A stretch of 64,000 nt of DNA from Undibacterium cyanobacteriorum (lineage in GTDB: Bacteria > Pseudomonadota > Gammaproteobacteria > Burkholderiales > Burkholderiaceae_D): positions 3,472,001 to 3,536,000 of the forward strand of contig NZ_CP133720.1 in NCBI RefSeq assembly GCF_031326225.1, written 5' to 3'. Made by a program: the position numbers and the translations under genes. Numbering within the stretch: position 1 is the first letter of the stretch; each line of letters begins with the position of its first letter. Positions 43,172 to 52,405 of the stretch are shown here, in pieces. The notes below the pieces were generated by a model, which was not told the DNA's origin, made no database searches, and was given only the letters and a program-made list of their open reading frames with translations.

Positions 43172-44599
43172 TTATTGATCCGAGATTTTCAGCTTCTGGA
43201 TGGTGTAGCGCAGTTGTCGAAAACTGACCCCAAGAAGGTCGGCGGCTTGCGTACGATTATTATGGGTCTGCTTGAGGGCTGCTTGAATCAAATCTCGTTC
43301 CACACTTTCCAGATACTCAGGCAAACTAAACGGGAACTCTGGTTTTAGGTACACATCAGAATCAATATTCACAGGTGACTCGATTAAGCGCGTTGGCGTC
43401 ACGAGTTGCGGCGATGTGGCAGAGCCTGGGCGCAAACCCAAATCGATCACGTCAATGACACCTTGCTCAGCAAATGCTGCGGCACGTTCAAGGATATTTT
43501 CGAGCTCACGTACATTGCCTGGAAAATCATAGCAACGCAGTGCATCCAAAGCATCCTTGCTTAAACTAATCGGATAAGTCGGGTTGGTCAGCTTTTGCAA
43601 AATCGCTCCTGCCAACTCTTCCACGTCATCTAGGCGTTGCCGTAACGGTGGCAAGATCAACTCAATCACATTAAGTCGATAATACAAGTCTTGGCGAAAC
43701 TTACCGGCCGTCACGCAATCTGCTAAATTTTGATGGGTCGCGCTGAGGATACGGACATCAACCGCTTCTTCATTGGTTGCACCAACCTTCCGCACGCGGC
43801 GCTCTTGAATCGCACGCAACAGCTTGACCTGCATAGCAAGTGGCAAATCAGCGACCTCATCCAACATCAGCGTACCGCCATTCGCCGCCTGAAAGAAACC
43901 ATCTCTATCATCATTAGCGCCAGTAAAAGCGCCTTTGCGATATCCGAAGAACTCCGCTTCCATCAACGCTTCTGGAATAGCGCCGCAGTTGACCGCAATA
44001 AAAGGTTTGTCGTTGCGCGCGCTATGACGATGTATCTCCCGCGCTGCTAACTCCTTACCGCTACCAGATTCACCGGTAATAATGACTGGAGCCATACTTC
44101 GTGCCAAGCGCCCAATCTGTGCTCGTACATTTTCGATACCTGGAGAACTACCGATCAAAAATGATGGGCTAGCAGGCTTTTCTACGACCACAGTTGCTGG
44201 AGGCGCTTTCACCGTGTTCATCTGTACAGCGGAACGCACCAATTTACGCAGTTGATCGAGTGCGACCGGCTTCGAGACGTAATCGAAAGCGCCCGCTTTG
44301 AGGGCGATCACCGCGTTATCAGCGCTACCGAACGCCGTAATCACAGCCACTGGGATATTTTTGTATTGCGCGTTAATTAGCTCAACCATCTCGAGACCAG
44401 AACCGTCCGGCAATCGCATATCCGTCAAAACTAATGAGTAGCTAGTCTTGCCTAGAAAATTGCGGGCCTGCTCGAGCGATTCGGCGCTATCTACATCCAG
44501 CCCCATTTTGATCAGCGTCATTTCCAAAAGCTCACGCAAATGAGCCTCGTCATCGATCACAAGGATACGTGGCGAACTTGGCGTTTCAGCTGAACTCAT
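43172..44599 (-). CDS. pilR: Sigma-54-dependent response regulator PilR
   Basis: Activates type IV pilin transcription in other bacteria when phosphorylated by PilS. The 475-residue protein has a receiver domain with phosphoacceptor Asp60 (VLTDMRLPDG), an AAA+ domain with Walker A GESGSGKE and the sigma-54 contact loop GAFTGA, and a C-terminal Fis-type helix-turn-helix (NNRTQAADLLGVSFRQLRY). Its ATG overlaps the pilS stop as ATGA. The Pil assignment rests on this gene pair and its PP0621/ypjD neighbours; pilA is not in the window. Confidence 0.92.
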   Translation of the reverse strand: MSSAETPSSPRILVIDDEAHLRELLEMTLIKMGLDVDSAESLEQARNFLGKTSYSLVLTDMRLPDGSGLEMVELINAQYKNIPVAVITAFGSADNAVIALKAGAFDYVSKPVALDQLRKLVRSAVQMNTVKAPPATVVVEKPASPSFLIGSSPGIENVRAQIGRLARSMAPVIITGESGSGKELAAREIHRHSARNDKPFIAVNCGAIPEALMEAEFFGYRKGAFTGANDDRDGFFQAANGGTLMLDEVADLPLAMQVKLLRAIQERRVRKVGATNEEAVDVRILSATHQNLADCVTAGKFRQDLYYRLNVIELILPPLRQRLDDVEELAGAILQKLTNPTYPISLSKDALDALRCYDFPGNVRELENILERAAAFAEQGVIDVIDLGLRPGSATSPQLVTPTRLIESPVNIDSDVYLKPEFPFSLPEYLESVERDLIQAALKQTHNNRTQAADLLGVSFRQLRYTIQKLKISDQ

Positions 44600-46344
44600 G
44601 TTTTTTCACTGGTTGAGAAGTTGATCACGAAGCGCCCACCGGGCGTGAAGTCAAGAATGACCGTGTCATCGTTACGGTATTCATAATCCAAAACTGCGTG
44701 ATTATTTAAGCACAACTCGCGCGCCATATACAAGCCTAGACCAGTCCCTTTACTCGAAGTAGTGTAGAACGGCTCGAACAAATGAGATCGCACGGTCGCC
44801 GAGATACCCGGTCCGTCATCTTGGATATGCAGTTCACGACGACCACTTGAACTAATTTTCATCACTAAACGAATACAGTGCGCTTTGCCGCTCGCGTAAC
44901 GCACAGCGTTCGACAGGAGGTTTGTAATCACTTCGTGCAAATGATCTGGATCAAAGCGCACATAAAAATGGCCATCGTCTTGCAACAGAATCGTGTCCGG
45001 CGCGATGCCACGAGTCTCGACAAATTCTTGTACGATTTCCTCTAAGGCGTTCACCAGATAAACTGGTTCTAAATTCGCTTGCGCCTTACGTGATAGTTTC
45101 AGAATATCTTCGATCAGTTTATTCAAACGAGTCACATTATCTTCGACGATTTTCAAGAGACGGCGCGATTGTGCTTCGTTGTGAACATCTTCACTCATTA
45201 AGGAAGTTGCGTACGAAATTGACGAAAGCGGATTACGTACTTCGTGCGCAATACTCGCTGTAAGACGCCCCATTGACGCCAATTTCAACTGCTGCGCCTG
45301 GTTCTCGATATCAGAAACATTTTGTATAAAAACAATGGTGCGCGGCGTCGTGAGACCATCGTTATTTTCCATTGCGTCTTCGTCGATGGAGACAAAACGC
45401 AACTTCAAATGAGTCCCTGTATCAGGCGCCTCCTCTGCGTATGATTCTTCACTTGAATTGATTCGATTTTGGTGGCGCAAAACGACAAAGGAGGCACCTT
45501 CATTACGTAGCCAAGCCGTTGTATGAGGATCATGGCCTGCTTTCCACTTATCCATTTCATCAACGATCGGGCTCAGATAACTGATGTCGCGAATTCTCAA
45601 TGGTCCCGTCGATGCATACTCGTGATGCTCCAATCCCAATAGGCGCTCTGCCGCTGGATTGGCCTCGAACACATTCCCATTCTGGTCTAAGACCAACACG
45701 CCATCATCCATATCAGCAATGATGGTGCGATTCATCGACTGCTGCAACGACAATTCAAAACCGCGTTTGCGTGCCAGTTCTTCCTGCCCAATCAAGTTTC
45801 TTGCCAACCGGTTGAGAACATAGACCACGGCGAAATAGGAAGCTCCATATAAGCCGGCTTGCGAAATAAGATGGCTATCCTCACTCTGCAAAACTTGATA
45901 AGCATTCACAAATAACAGGAACAACGAGACTGCAGACACAAAACTGAGGGCGACCAACAGCGAGCCTAATATCCCTGCACCCGCCAGAGGAAAAAGATAA
46001 AGAATGACGAGGCCACTCTTGCTGCCTCCGGCGCCCACATACAGTGTGGAAATAATAATGAGGTCGATGCTCACTTGCATCACAAGCTGCAGCATAAAGC
46101 GTTTAGTCCAGCGCGCTTTTAGAATCACAAAGCCGATCGACAAGACTAGGTAGGTTGCGGTGATTCCGAGCAAAGATGCCTGATCAAACTGCCACACATC
46201 GCGACTTGATTTCACGCTTAAATAGGTGATCAGAATTAGCGCAATCAGAACTCGCGATACATTGAAGGTCTGCAGCGAGCGCCAGAAGCTCGCACTAATT
46301 TGTATAGGCGCCTGCGAAGCGAAGTTGAGACTCGAACGTATCAT
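44596..46344 (-). CDS. pilS: Sensor histidine kinase PilS
   Basis: A 582-residue membrane kinase that controls PilR. About six transmembrane helices fill residues 25 to 185, as in PilS of Pseudomonas. A PAS domain follows (about 205-320, MDDGVLVLDQNGNVFEANPAAERLLG), then the dimerisation helix with phospho-His in ASIAHEVRNPLSSISYA, and the ATPase domain with NLLSNAVRYA, DDGPGI and GTGLGLYMAREL. It overlaps the PP0621 gene upstream and pilR downstream by four bases each, so all are translationally coupled. Confidence 0.92.
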   Translation of the reverse strand: MIRSSLNFASQAPIQISASFWRSLQTFNVSRVLIALILITYLSVKSSRDVWQFDQASLLGITATYLVLSIGFVILKARWTKRFMLQLVMQVSIDLIIISTLYVGAGGSKSGLVILYLFPLAGAGILGSLLVALSFVSAVSLFLLFVNAYQVLQSEDSHLISQAGLYGASYFAVVYVLNRLARNLIGQEELARKRGFELSLQQSMNRTIIADMDDGVLVLDQNGNVFEANPAAERLLGLEHHEYASTGPLRIRDISYLSPIVDEMDKWKAGHDPHTTAWLRNEGASFVVLRHQNRINSSEESYAEEAPDTGTHLKLRFVSIDEDAMENNDGLTTPRTIVFIQNVSDIENQAQQLKLASMGRLTASIAHEVRNPLSSISYATSLMSEDVHNEAQSRRLLKIVEDNVTRLNKLIEDILKLSRKAQANLEPVYLVNALEEIVQEFVETRGIAPDTILLQDDGHFYVRFDPDHLHEVITNLLSNAVRYASGKAHCIRLVMKISSSGRRELHIQDDGPGISATVRSHLFEPFYTTSSKGTGLGLYMARELCLNNHAVLDYEYRNDDTVILDFTPGGRFVINFSTSEKT

Positions 46345-46568
46345 TGCGCGCGATCTGCGTGGTCATTGCAACAATAAGCTTGACCGTGGCGAATGATCGC
46401 TTCGGATTCCGGAATAAAAACTTGGCAAACCGCACACGGTAGCATTTGTTCGCCACCACTCGGCGCTGCTGTGCTTTGCGATTTAGTTTCTTTTGCTTGG
46501 CGCTGCGTTTGCTTTCGCAGTGCTAAGTACACTAAGACGGCCAAGGCCAGCCACATCAATAGTCTCAT
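46341..46568 (-). CDS. PP0621 family protein (small membrane-anchored zinc-finger-like)
   Basis: A 75-residue protein. One hydrophobic helix (about 3-17) is followed by a polar linker and a small cysteine-rich end, CAVCQVFIPESEA then YCCNDH, whose spacing suits one bound metal ion. This is the PP0621 family, found between ypjD and pilS in many betaproteobacteria; function unknown. The ATG overlaps the ypjD stop, and its stop overlaps the pilS start, in both cases as ATGA. Confidence 0.9.
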   Translation of the reverse strand: MRLLMWLALAVLVYLALRKQTQRQAKETKSQSTAAPSGGEQMLPCAVCQVFIPESEAIIRHGQAYCCNDHADRAQ

Positions 46569-47374
46569 GCCAAACTCCGGTGCAATAAAACCTCAAGGAC
46601 AAATCGACTACCAACATAAGCGAGCAGCAAAAACAGGAAGCCAAACAAAGTCATACGCAATACCGCTTTACCTCGCCAGCCGCGCCACTGGCGCCCGATC
46701 AACAAGATGGCAAACAACAGCCACGAAAGTAAAGACAAAATCGTCTTGTGATCCCAGCGAAACGCCACACCCAGCACCTGCTCAGAGAAAACCACGCCCG
46801 ACAAAACCGTTAAGCTCAACAAGATAAAACCCACTGTTACCAAAATAAACAGCAGGGATTCCATCTTTAATAAAGCCGGTAAGCGGTCTAAGGCTTTCGC
46901 CAACCACCCTTGCTCTGCGTTAGCACTGAGACGATGTAAATGTTTGTCTTGCACATACATCACTAAGGCATGAATCGCTGCAATACTCAGCGTACTGTAA
47001 GCGAGTAAGGCGATTCCCACGTGCCATGGGAACATCGCGGTCTTATCATGCAAAGGAATCAAACTACCAGGAAATACCAGCAGCAAAACAATGGTCAGCG
47101 CCGCTTGCGGCAACACGAGCAGACGCAAACCGTCCAATGAAAGATTGCGATTCTCCACCAAAAAAACCAAGGTGGACACCCAAATTGCAGCCGACCACAT
47201 GGTGGCGAAGCCAATCCGTAAGGCATCGCCTTCATATAAGCTGCCACCCAACACCAAACCGTGCAGCGCCCATGCAATCGAGGTCAAGCCGAGCGCTAGC
47301 CACTTGCGCGAGCCAGAAATGAAACTGCAGCCCACGTAGAGCGCAGCGGTAAGTAATGAGATCTGAAATAACAT
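46565..47374 (-). CDS. Cytochrome c assembly family membrane protein (YpjD/CcsA-like)
   Basis: A 269-residue integral membrane protein with about eight helices and the CcsA/HemX family centre, seen as FPWHVGIALLAYSTLSIAAIHALVM and FRWDHKTILSLLSWLLFAILL. Histidines in these helices are possible haem ligands. The gene next to ffh carries this family in many proteobacteria (ypjD in E. coli), where its exact role is unclear. It heads the chain ypjD-PP0621-pilS-pilR, each joined by a four-base overlap. Full CcsA function would need a CcsB partner, which is not in the window. Confidence 0.85.
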   Translation of the reverse strand: MLFQISLLTAALYVGCSFISGSRKWLALGLTSIAWALHGLVLGGSLYEGDALRIGFATMWSAAIWVSTLVFLVENRNLSLDGLRLLVLPQAALTIVLLLVFPGSLIPLHDKTAMFPWHVGIALLAYSTLSIAAIHALVMYVQDKHLHRLSANAEQGWLAKALDRLPALLKMESLLFILVTVGFILLSLTVLSGVVFSEQVLGVAFRWDHKTILSLLSWLLFAILLIGRQWRGWRGKAVLRMTLFGFLFLLLAYVGSRFVLEVLLHRSLA

Positions 47375-47714
47375 GATCTAAGTTTACACTATGTTGCTGA
47401 AACATTCTGTTCGATTCGCGACATAAGTTCAGTGAAGTTCAATGAGGTATTGATACAGAATAAATCCACAAGGAAACTTTTTAAGGGCGATTAGCTTGGG
47501 GCGCCGATCAATTACAACACCAGATCAAGATATTTTCATATTTCCGCTGATGACCTGATCTAGCCACTTGACGATCAAGGCTTCGATCGGGATACTTCCT
47601 GCACCCGAATCATGGCGGTATCACTGAGCTTTCTTTTTTATAAAACAAGTGGGCACTTGATGCATTCCAGCTTCGGAAAAAAATAACAGATTCATTTTCC
47701 TTTTAGGAACGACC
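47375..47714. other. Divergent promoter region between ypjD and the S46 peptidase gene
   Basis: About 340 bases with no gene. It must carry the promoters for both divergent transcripts. An AGGA ribosome site lies at 47704-47708 before the peptidase ATG. I could not fix the promoter boxes. Confidence 0.5.
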
Positions 47715-49877
47715 ATGAAAAAATCACTTTTCGCTTTGGCAGCACTGGCGACCCTTGGTGCTACCGCACATGCCGACGAAGGTATGTGGATGCCACAACA
47801 ATTGCCGCAAATCGCTAAACAATTGAAAGCGGCTGGCCTCAAACTCGATCCATCGAGTTTGACAAAACTCACCGAATTCCCAATGGGCGCCATCGTTAGT
47901 CTCGGCGGCTGCTCTGCCTCATTCGTTTCACCACAAGGTTTGGTCGCTACCAACCACCACTGTGTGTATGACAGCGTGGCGCGCGCCTCTACACCAGAAC
48001 ATAACTACTTGGCTAATGGTTTCTTGGCCAAGACCTTAGCGGAAGAAGTACCAGCTGCGCCAGGCTCGCGCATTTACGTCACCACCGATGTGACCAACGT
48101 CAGTGACAAAATTATCAGCGCAGATGTTGCAAAGTTGACCGGCAAAGCGCGCATGGATGCGATCGAAAAGAATCAAAAAAGTATGATCGCCGCATGTGAA
48201 AAGGAAGCAGGTTTCCGTTGCAGCATTCCGACTTTCTACGGTGGCTTGGAATTCTATTTGATCAAACAAATGGAAATCAAAGATGTCCGTTTGGTGCATG
48301 CCCCTGCTGAAGGCGTAGGTAAATTTGGTGGCGACACCGATAACTGGATGTGGCCACGTCACACAGGTGACTATGGTTTCTACCGCGCCTATGTCAGCAA
48401 AGATGGTAAGCCAGCAGAATTCAGCAAAGACAACGTGCCATACGTTCCAAAGCACTTCTTAAAATTAGCTAAAGATGGTTTGAAAGAAGGCGATTTTGTG
48501 ATGGTATTGGGCTATCCAGGCCGTACGAATCGTCATCGTTTACCTTCTGAAATTGCTTACACGTTTGACTTTGAGTATCCGAATTTCGTCAAGAACTCTG
48601 CAGAAACTCTCGCGATTATTGCCGCCGAAACCAAAGACAATAAAGATGCTGCTTTGAAGTACGCAGGCATGGTTGCGAACATCAATAACTATTACAAGAA
48701 TCGTCAAGGCATGCTTGATAGTTATGCTGACAGCGACATCTTGCCACGCAAGTCCAAAGAACATGCTGACTTAAAAGCTTGGGTAAATTCCAATCCAAAA
48801 ACCAAAGCTGAGTTTGCTGCGGACATCGAAAAAATCGAAGAAATCTACGCCAAGCGTGATGCAACGGCTAAGAAAGAATCTTATTTAGCTTCTTCTTATC
48901 CACGCTTCTTGTCGACGGCACGCACTCTGTATCGTTTGGCACAAGAACGTACTAAGCCAAATGCAGAACGTCGCGCTGGTTTCCAAGATCGCGATTTGCC
49001 ACGCTTCAAAGCCAGTATCGATGGCGTAGAACGTAGCTATGACGAGAAAGTCGACAAAGCCTTAGTGCTCAATAGTTTAGTGAAGTATGCAGCCGCACCA
49101 GCTGCAGAACGCAATGCGAACTTTGATAGCGCCATGGGTATCAAAGACGGTATGAGCAAAGACCAATTGAAAGCCTTGTTAGATACGATGTACGCTGGCA
49201 GCCAATTTGGTGACAAGGCTTTCCGCGCAGCTTGGCTCAACAAATCCGTTGACGACTTCAAGGCAAGCAATGATAGCTTCATCAAAGCTGCTGTTGCAAT
49301 GTACGACGAGGGCATGAAACGCGAAATGGCAGATCAAGAAACTGCTGGCAGCATGCAAAAAGCCTATGCAAGCTATATGAAGGCAAAAATCGCCTACATG
49401 AAGAGCAAAGGCCAAGCTGTCTACCCTGATGCCAATAGCACTTTGCGTGTGACCTTTGGTAAAGTTGCTAGCCGCCCATTCGGCGCTGACGGCACGACTT
49501 GGACCGCTTTCACCACAGTCAAAGGCGTTGCAGCTAAAGCGACTGGAACAGGCGAATTCAATGCGCCAGCAAACCAATTGGCAGCGATTAAAGCCAAAGA
49601 TTTCGGCAAGTATGTTGATCCAGCTTTGAAAACAGTTCCAGTCAATTACTTAGCGACTTTGGACATCACTGGTGGTAACTCCGGCTCTGCCGCTTTGAAC
49701 GCCAAAGGCGAATTCATCGGTTTAGCATTCGACGGTACCTTGGACTCCATCATTGCTGATTGGGACTACAACAAAGCATCAAGCCGCTCGATTCAAGTCG
49801 ATTTGCGTTACATGCTGTGGCAGATGAAACACGTCGACAAAGCAGACAATCTGTTAAAAGAAATGAACGCAGAATAA
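47715..49877 (+). CDS. S46 family dipeptidyl-peptidase (DPP7/DPP11-like)
   Basis: A 720-residue exported serine peptidase that removes dipeptides from oligopeptides in the periplasm. A signal peptide ends near residue 20 (ATAHA). The chymotrypsin-like halves are recognised by TNHHC at 79-83 with the catalytic His and by GNSGS at 654-658 with catalytic Ser656; a large helical insertion between them covers the active site. The residue matching 673 in the Porphyromonas enzymes is Gly674 here (AFDGT). In DPP7 a Gly at this place gives a preference for hydrophobic P1 residues, while DPP11 has Arg and prefers acidic ones. DPP7-like specificity is therefore inferred. The gene is monocistronic with its own terminator. 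Confidence 0.92.
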   Translation: MKKSLFALAALATLGATAHADEGMWMPQQLPQIAKQLKAAGLKLDPSSLTKLTEFPMGAIVSLGGCSASFVSPQGLVATNHHCVYDSVARASTPEHNYLANGFLAKTLAEEVPAAPGSRIYVTTDVTNVSDKIISADVAKLTGKARMDAIEKNQKSMIAACEKEAGFRCSIPTFYGGLEFYLIKQMEIKDVRLVHAPAEGVGKFGGDTDNWMWPRHTGDYGFYRAYVSKDGKPAEFSKDNVPYVPKHFLKLAKDGLKEGDFVMVLGYPGRTNRHRLPSEIAYTFDFEYPNFVKNSAETLAIIAAETKDNKDAALKYAGMVANINNYYKNRQGMLDSYADSDILPRKSKEHADLKAWVNSNPKTKAEFAADIEKIEEIYAKRDATAKKESYLASSYPRFLSTARTLYRLAQERTKPNAERRAGFQDRDLPRFKASIDGVERSYDEKVDKALVLNSLVKYAAAPAAERNANFDSAMGIKDGMSKDQLKALLDTMYAGSQFGDKAFRAAWLNKSVDDFKASNDSFIKAAVAMYDEGMKREMADQETAGSMQKAYASYMKAKIAYMKSKGQAVYPDANSTLRVTFGKVASRPFGADGTTWTAFTTVKGVAAKATGTGEFNAPANQLAAIKAKDFGKYVDPALKTVPVNYLATLDITGGNSGSAALNAKGEFIGLAFDGTLDSIIADWDYNKASSRSIQVDLRYMLWQMKHVDKADNLLKEMNAE

Positions 49878-49904
49878 GTACGACCATCGGGTCATTTCTG
49901 AGCA

Positions 49905-49937
49905 GGCCATCGCCTTTCACAAGGCGGTGGCCTTTTT
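49905..49937 (+). terminator. Rho-independent terminator of the S46 peptidase gene
   Basis: A 12-bp stem with one G-T pair (GGCCATCGCCTT at 49905-49916, AAGGCGGTGGCC at 49921-49932) followed by five T. It starts 28 bases after the stop. Confidence 0.9.
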
Positions 49938-50204
49938 ATTTCTTGCTATAAAAATTTTACTCAGCATCATCGCAGAAAACCCATCTTCAGGTCGATTCGG
50001 CGCAGATTTCGGATGATTCAGCCCGAATCCTACTGGCAAAGCCCGCTGCAGAGGGAAAACACCCCGCCTTTTCGAGTAAAATAGCGGCTTATTTGAAAGC
50101 CATGCGATTGATCATTCCTGACTTCAGCCCCAACTATCGGATGCCTGCAGGAAAACCAAAGCATCTCCGCAGTGGCTCAGTCACCACCATTTTGAAGGTT
50201 CACT
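49938..50204. other. Region upstream of ffh
   Basis: The gap after the S46 terminator holds no supported gene. It should carry the ffh promoter, which I could not pin down. An AAGGTTC ribosome site lies just before the ffh ATG. Confidence 0.45.
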
Positions 50205-51563
50205 ATGCTCGACAATCTCACCCAACGCTTAGCCAAAGTCGTCAAGACCATGCGTGGCGAGGCCCGCCTCACGGAATCCAATACCGCTGAAATGTTACGT
50301 GAAGTACGTATGGCATTACTCGAAGCGGACGTGGCTTTGCCAGCTGTGCGCGAACTGATTGCCCGCGTCAAAGAAAAAGCCATGGGTGAAGAAGTCATCG
50401 GCTCACTAACACCAGGGCAAGCCTTGGTCGGTGTGGTACAAAAAGAATTGGCATCGCTAATCGGCGCCGATCTTGGTGAACAAGCGGCCGAACTCAACTT
50501 TGCGACGCAACCACCAGCGATCATCTTGATGGCGGGTTTGCAGGGCGCAGGTAAAACGACGACAGTGGGTAAGCTCGCCCGCTTCTTGCGCGAAAATAAG
50601 AAGAAAAAAGTACTCACTGTTTCTGCCGACGTTTATCGTCCAGCGGCGATCGGTCAGCTCGAAACCGTCACGGCTCAAGCAGGCGCAGACTTTTTCCCAA
50701 CCACAGTCAACGACAAGCCAGTAGCGATTGCGCTCGCGGCGCTCGACTGGGCCAAGAAGCATCATCACGAAGTGCTGATCATCGATACTGCAGGTCGACT
50801 CGGTATCGACGAAGCCATGATGAAAGAAATTGCCGAAGTTCACGCTGCGGTAAAACCGATCGAAACACTGTTCGTGGTTGACGCCATGTTGGGTCAAGAT
50901 GCGGTCAATACGGCAAAGGCCTTCAATGATGCCTTGCCATTGACCGGTGTAGTGTTGACCAAGCTCGATGGTGATTCGCGTGGTGGTGCCGCATTGTCGG
51001 TGCGGCATGTGACCGGTAAGCCGATCAAATTCGCTGGTGTATCGGAAAAACTCGATGGCTTGGAAGCCTTCGATCCGACCCGCATGGCCAATCGTATTTT
51101 GGGCATGGGCGATATTTTGGCCTTGGTCGAATCCGCACAAAAAGGCATGGATATCGAAGCGGCCAAAGGTCTCGCTGAAAAAATCAAAGTCGGTGGCAAG
51201 TTCGATATGAACGATTTCAAAGCGCAACTGGCGCAGATGAAAAACATGGGCAGCTTATCGAGCTTGATGGACAAATTGCCGGCACAGTTCCAACAAGCAG
51301 CATCGGGCGCCAACATGGAGAATGCAGAAAAAAATATGCGCCGCATGGAAGGCATCATCAACTCCATGACACCATTGGAACGCAGCAAACCTGAACTGAT
51401 TAAAGCCTCACGCAAACGTCGTATCGCCGCCGGTGCTGGCGTTCAAATTCAAGAAGTGAATCGCATGCTGGCGCAGTTCGAACAAATGCAAAGCATGATG
51501 AAGAAACTCAAAGGTGGTGGCATGATGAAGATGATGCGGGGCCTGAAAGGCATGATGCGTTGA
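50205..51563 (+). CDS. ffh: Signal recognition particle protein Ffh
   Basis: The GTPase that binds signal sequences with 4.5S RNA and brings ribosomes to the membrane. The 452-residue protein has the helical N domain (1 to about 85), the G domain with GLQGAGKTTTVGKLA, DTAGRLGIDE and TKLDGDSRGGAAL, and the methionine-rich M domain (from about 325), ending in a Met/Lys/Gly run (MMKKLKGGGMMKMMRGLKGM). It is divergent in place from ypjD, with the S46 peptidase gene between. A repeat block follows it. Confidence 0.97.
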   Translation: MLDNLTQRLAKVVKTMRGEARLTESNTAEMLREVRMALLEADVALPAVRELIARVKEKAMGEEVIGSLTPGQALVGVVQKELASLIGADLGEQAAELNFATQPPAIILMAGLQGAGKTTTVGKLARFLRENKKKKVLTVSADVYRPAAIGQLETVTAQAGADFFPTTVNDKPVAIALAALDWAKKHHHEVLIIDTAGRLGIDEAMMKEIAEVHAAVKPIETLFVVDAMLGQDAVNTAKAFNDALPLTGVVLTKLDGDSRGGAALSVRHVTGKPIKFAGVSEKLDGLEAFDPTRMANRILGMGDILALVESAQKGMDIEAAKGLAEKIKVGGKFDMNDFKAQLAQMKNMGSLSSLMDKLPAQFQQAASGANMENAEKNMRRMEGIINSMTPLERSKPELIKASRKRRIAAGAGVQIQEVNRMLAQFEQMQSMMKKLKGGGMMKMMRGLKGMMR

Positions 51564-52405
51564 TTTACCCTCATAAATCCAATGCTAGGGCGCATTGCTT
51601 CTTCGCTTATCCTCGCAATACTCTAGTATTGCTGCGGGAAACGAATCGCACTGCATCCCTATCATTGAATTTCTGATGGTAAATCGATTTGCTGTTTTCT
51701 GTAGTGCACATCCAAACTGAGTCGCTTTTCGAAAATCATTTAAGAATGCATTGCTTCTTCGTTTATCCTCGCAATACTCCAGTATTGCTGCGGGAAACGA
51801 ATCGCACTGCATCTCTATAATTGAATTTCTGATGGTAAATCGATTTGCTGTTTTCTTTGTAGAGCCTCATCACATCATCATTTCAAAAGCGCACCGCGTC
51901 CCTATCATTGAATTCCTGACGGTAAATCGATTTGCTGTTTTCTGTAGTGCACATCCAAACTGAGTCGCTTTTCGAAAATTATTGAAGAGTGCATTGCTTC
52001 TTCGTTTGTCCTCGCAATACTCTAGTTTTGATATGGGAACCGACTCGTACTGCATCCCCAAAAATTGGATTTCTACCTGCAAGTTGTCACCCTATTTCTT
52101 GGCGCTGCGACCATCTTTCGTTTACAGACTCGATCGCATAGCGTCACTTGACCAGCGCTGACTCAACAAATTTCGTTTTTACTCGTGCGTGACTCCCCGA
52201 TTTTTGCGACGTAGCCTTCACCTTTTTTTCTCGATTCTGCAGAGGAAAAACGACATTTTTCCCTCTGAAAATGGGGTTCGCGGTGATTTCTCACAATTTT
52301 TTTGCAAAAACCAAAAAAAAACACTTGCAAGCCACGATAAACCGCACCACTATTAGCACTGCGTGAAATGGCGCATTTTCAAGACAATTGTGAAGGAGCC
52401 TCAAT
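51564..52405. other. Long non-coding stretch between ffh and the SWIB gene
   Basis: About 840 bases. The first 500 are filled by direct repeats (51592-52070). The last 320 are AT-rich, contain homopolymer runs, and should hold the promoter of the SWIB gene. I see no clear terminator for ffh before the repeats. Confidence 0.6.
51592..52070. repeat. Direct repeat block, two modules A and B in order A-B-A-B'-B-A
   Basis: Module A (about 68 bases, starting GCATTGCTTCTTCG and including the palindrome GCAATACTCTAGTATTGC) occurs at 51592, 51748 and 51991. Module B (about 88 bases, ATCATTGAATTTCTGATGG to the TTCGAAAAT end) occurs in full at 51660 and 51902 and as a shortened copy at about 51816. First copies are nearly identical; the last A has drifted most. 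On the minus strand parts stay open through the copies, giving peptides with the shared string EYCEDKRRSNA, but frames break between units and there is no ribosome site. It looks like an interspersed repeat of the genome rather than a gene. Confidence 0.8.

Noticed and set aside
51592..52070. CRISPR array
   Set aside because: Repeat units are long and unequal, lie directly against each other, and have no regular spacers or cas genes.
51585..52082. Minus-strand frames sharing EYCEDKRRSNA in the repeat block
   Set aside because: The frame breaks between repeat units and no start signals exist; the similarity follows from the DNA repeat.
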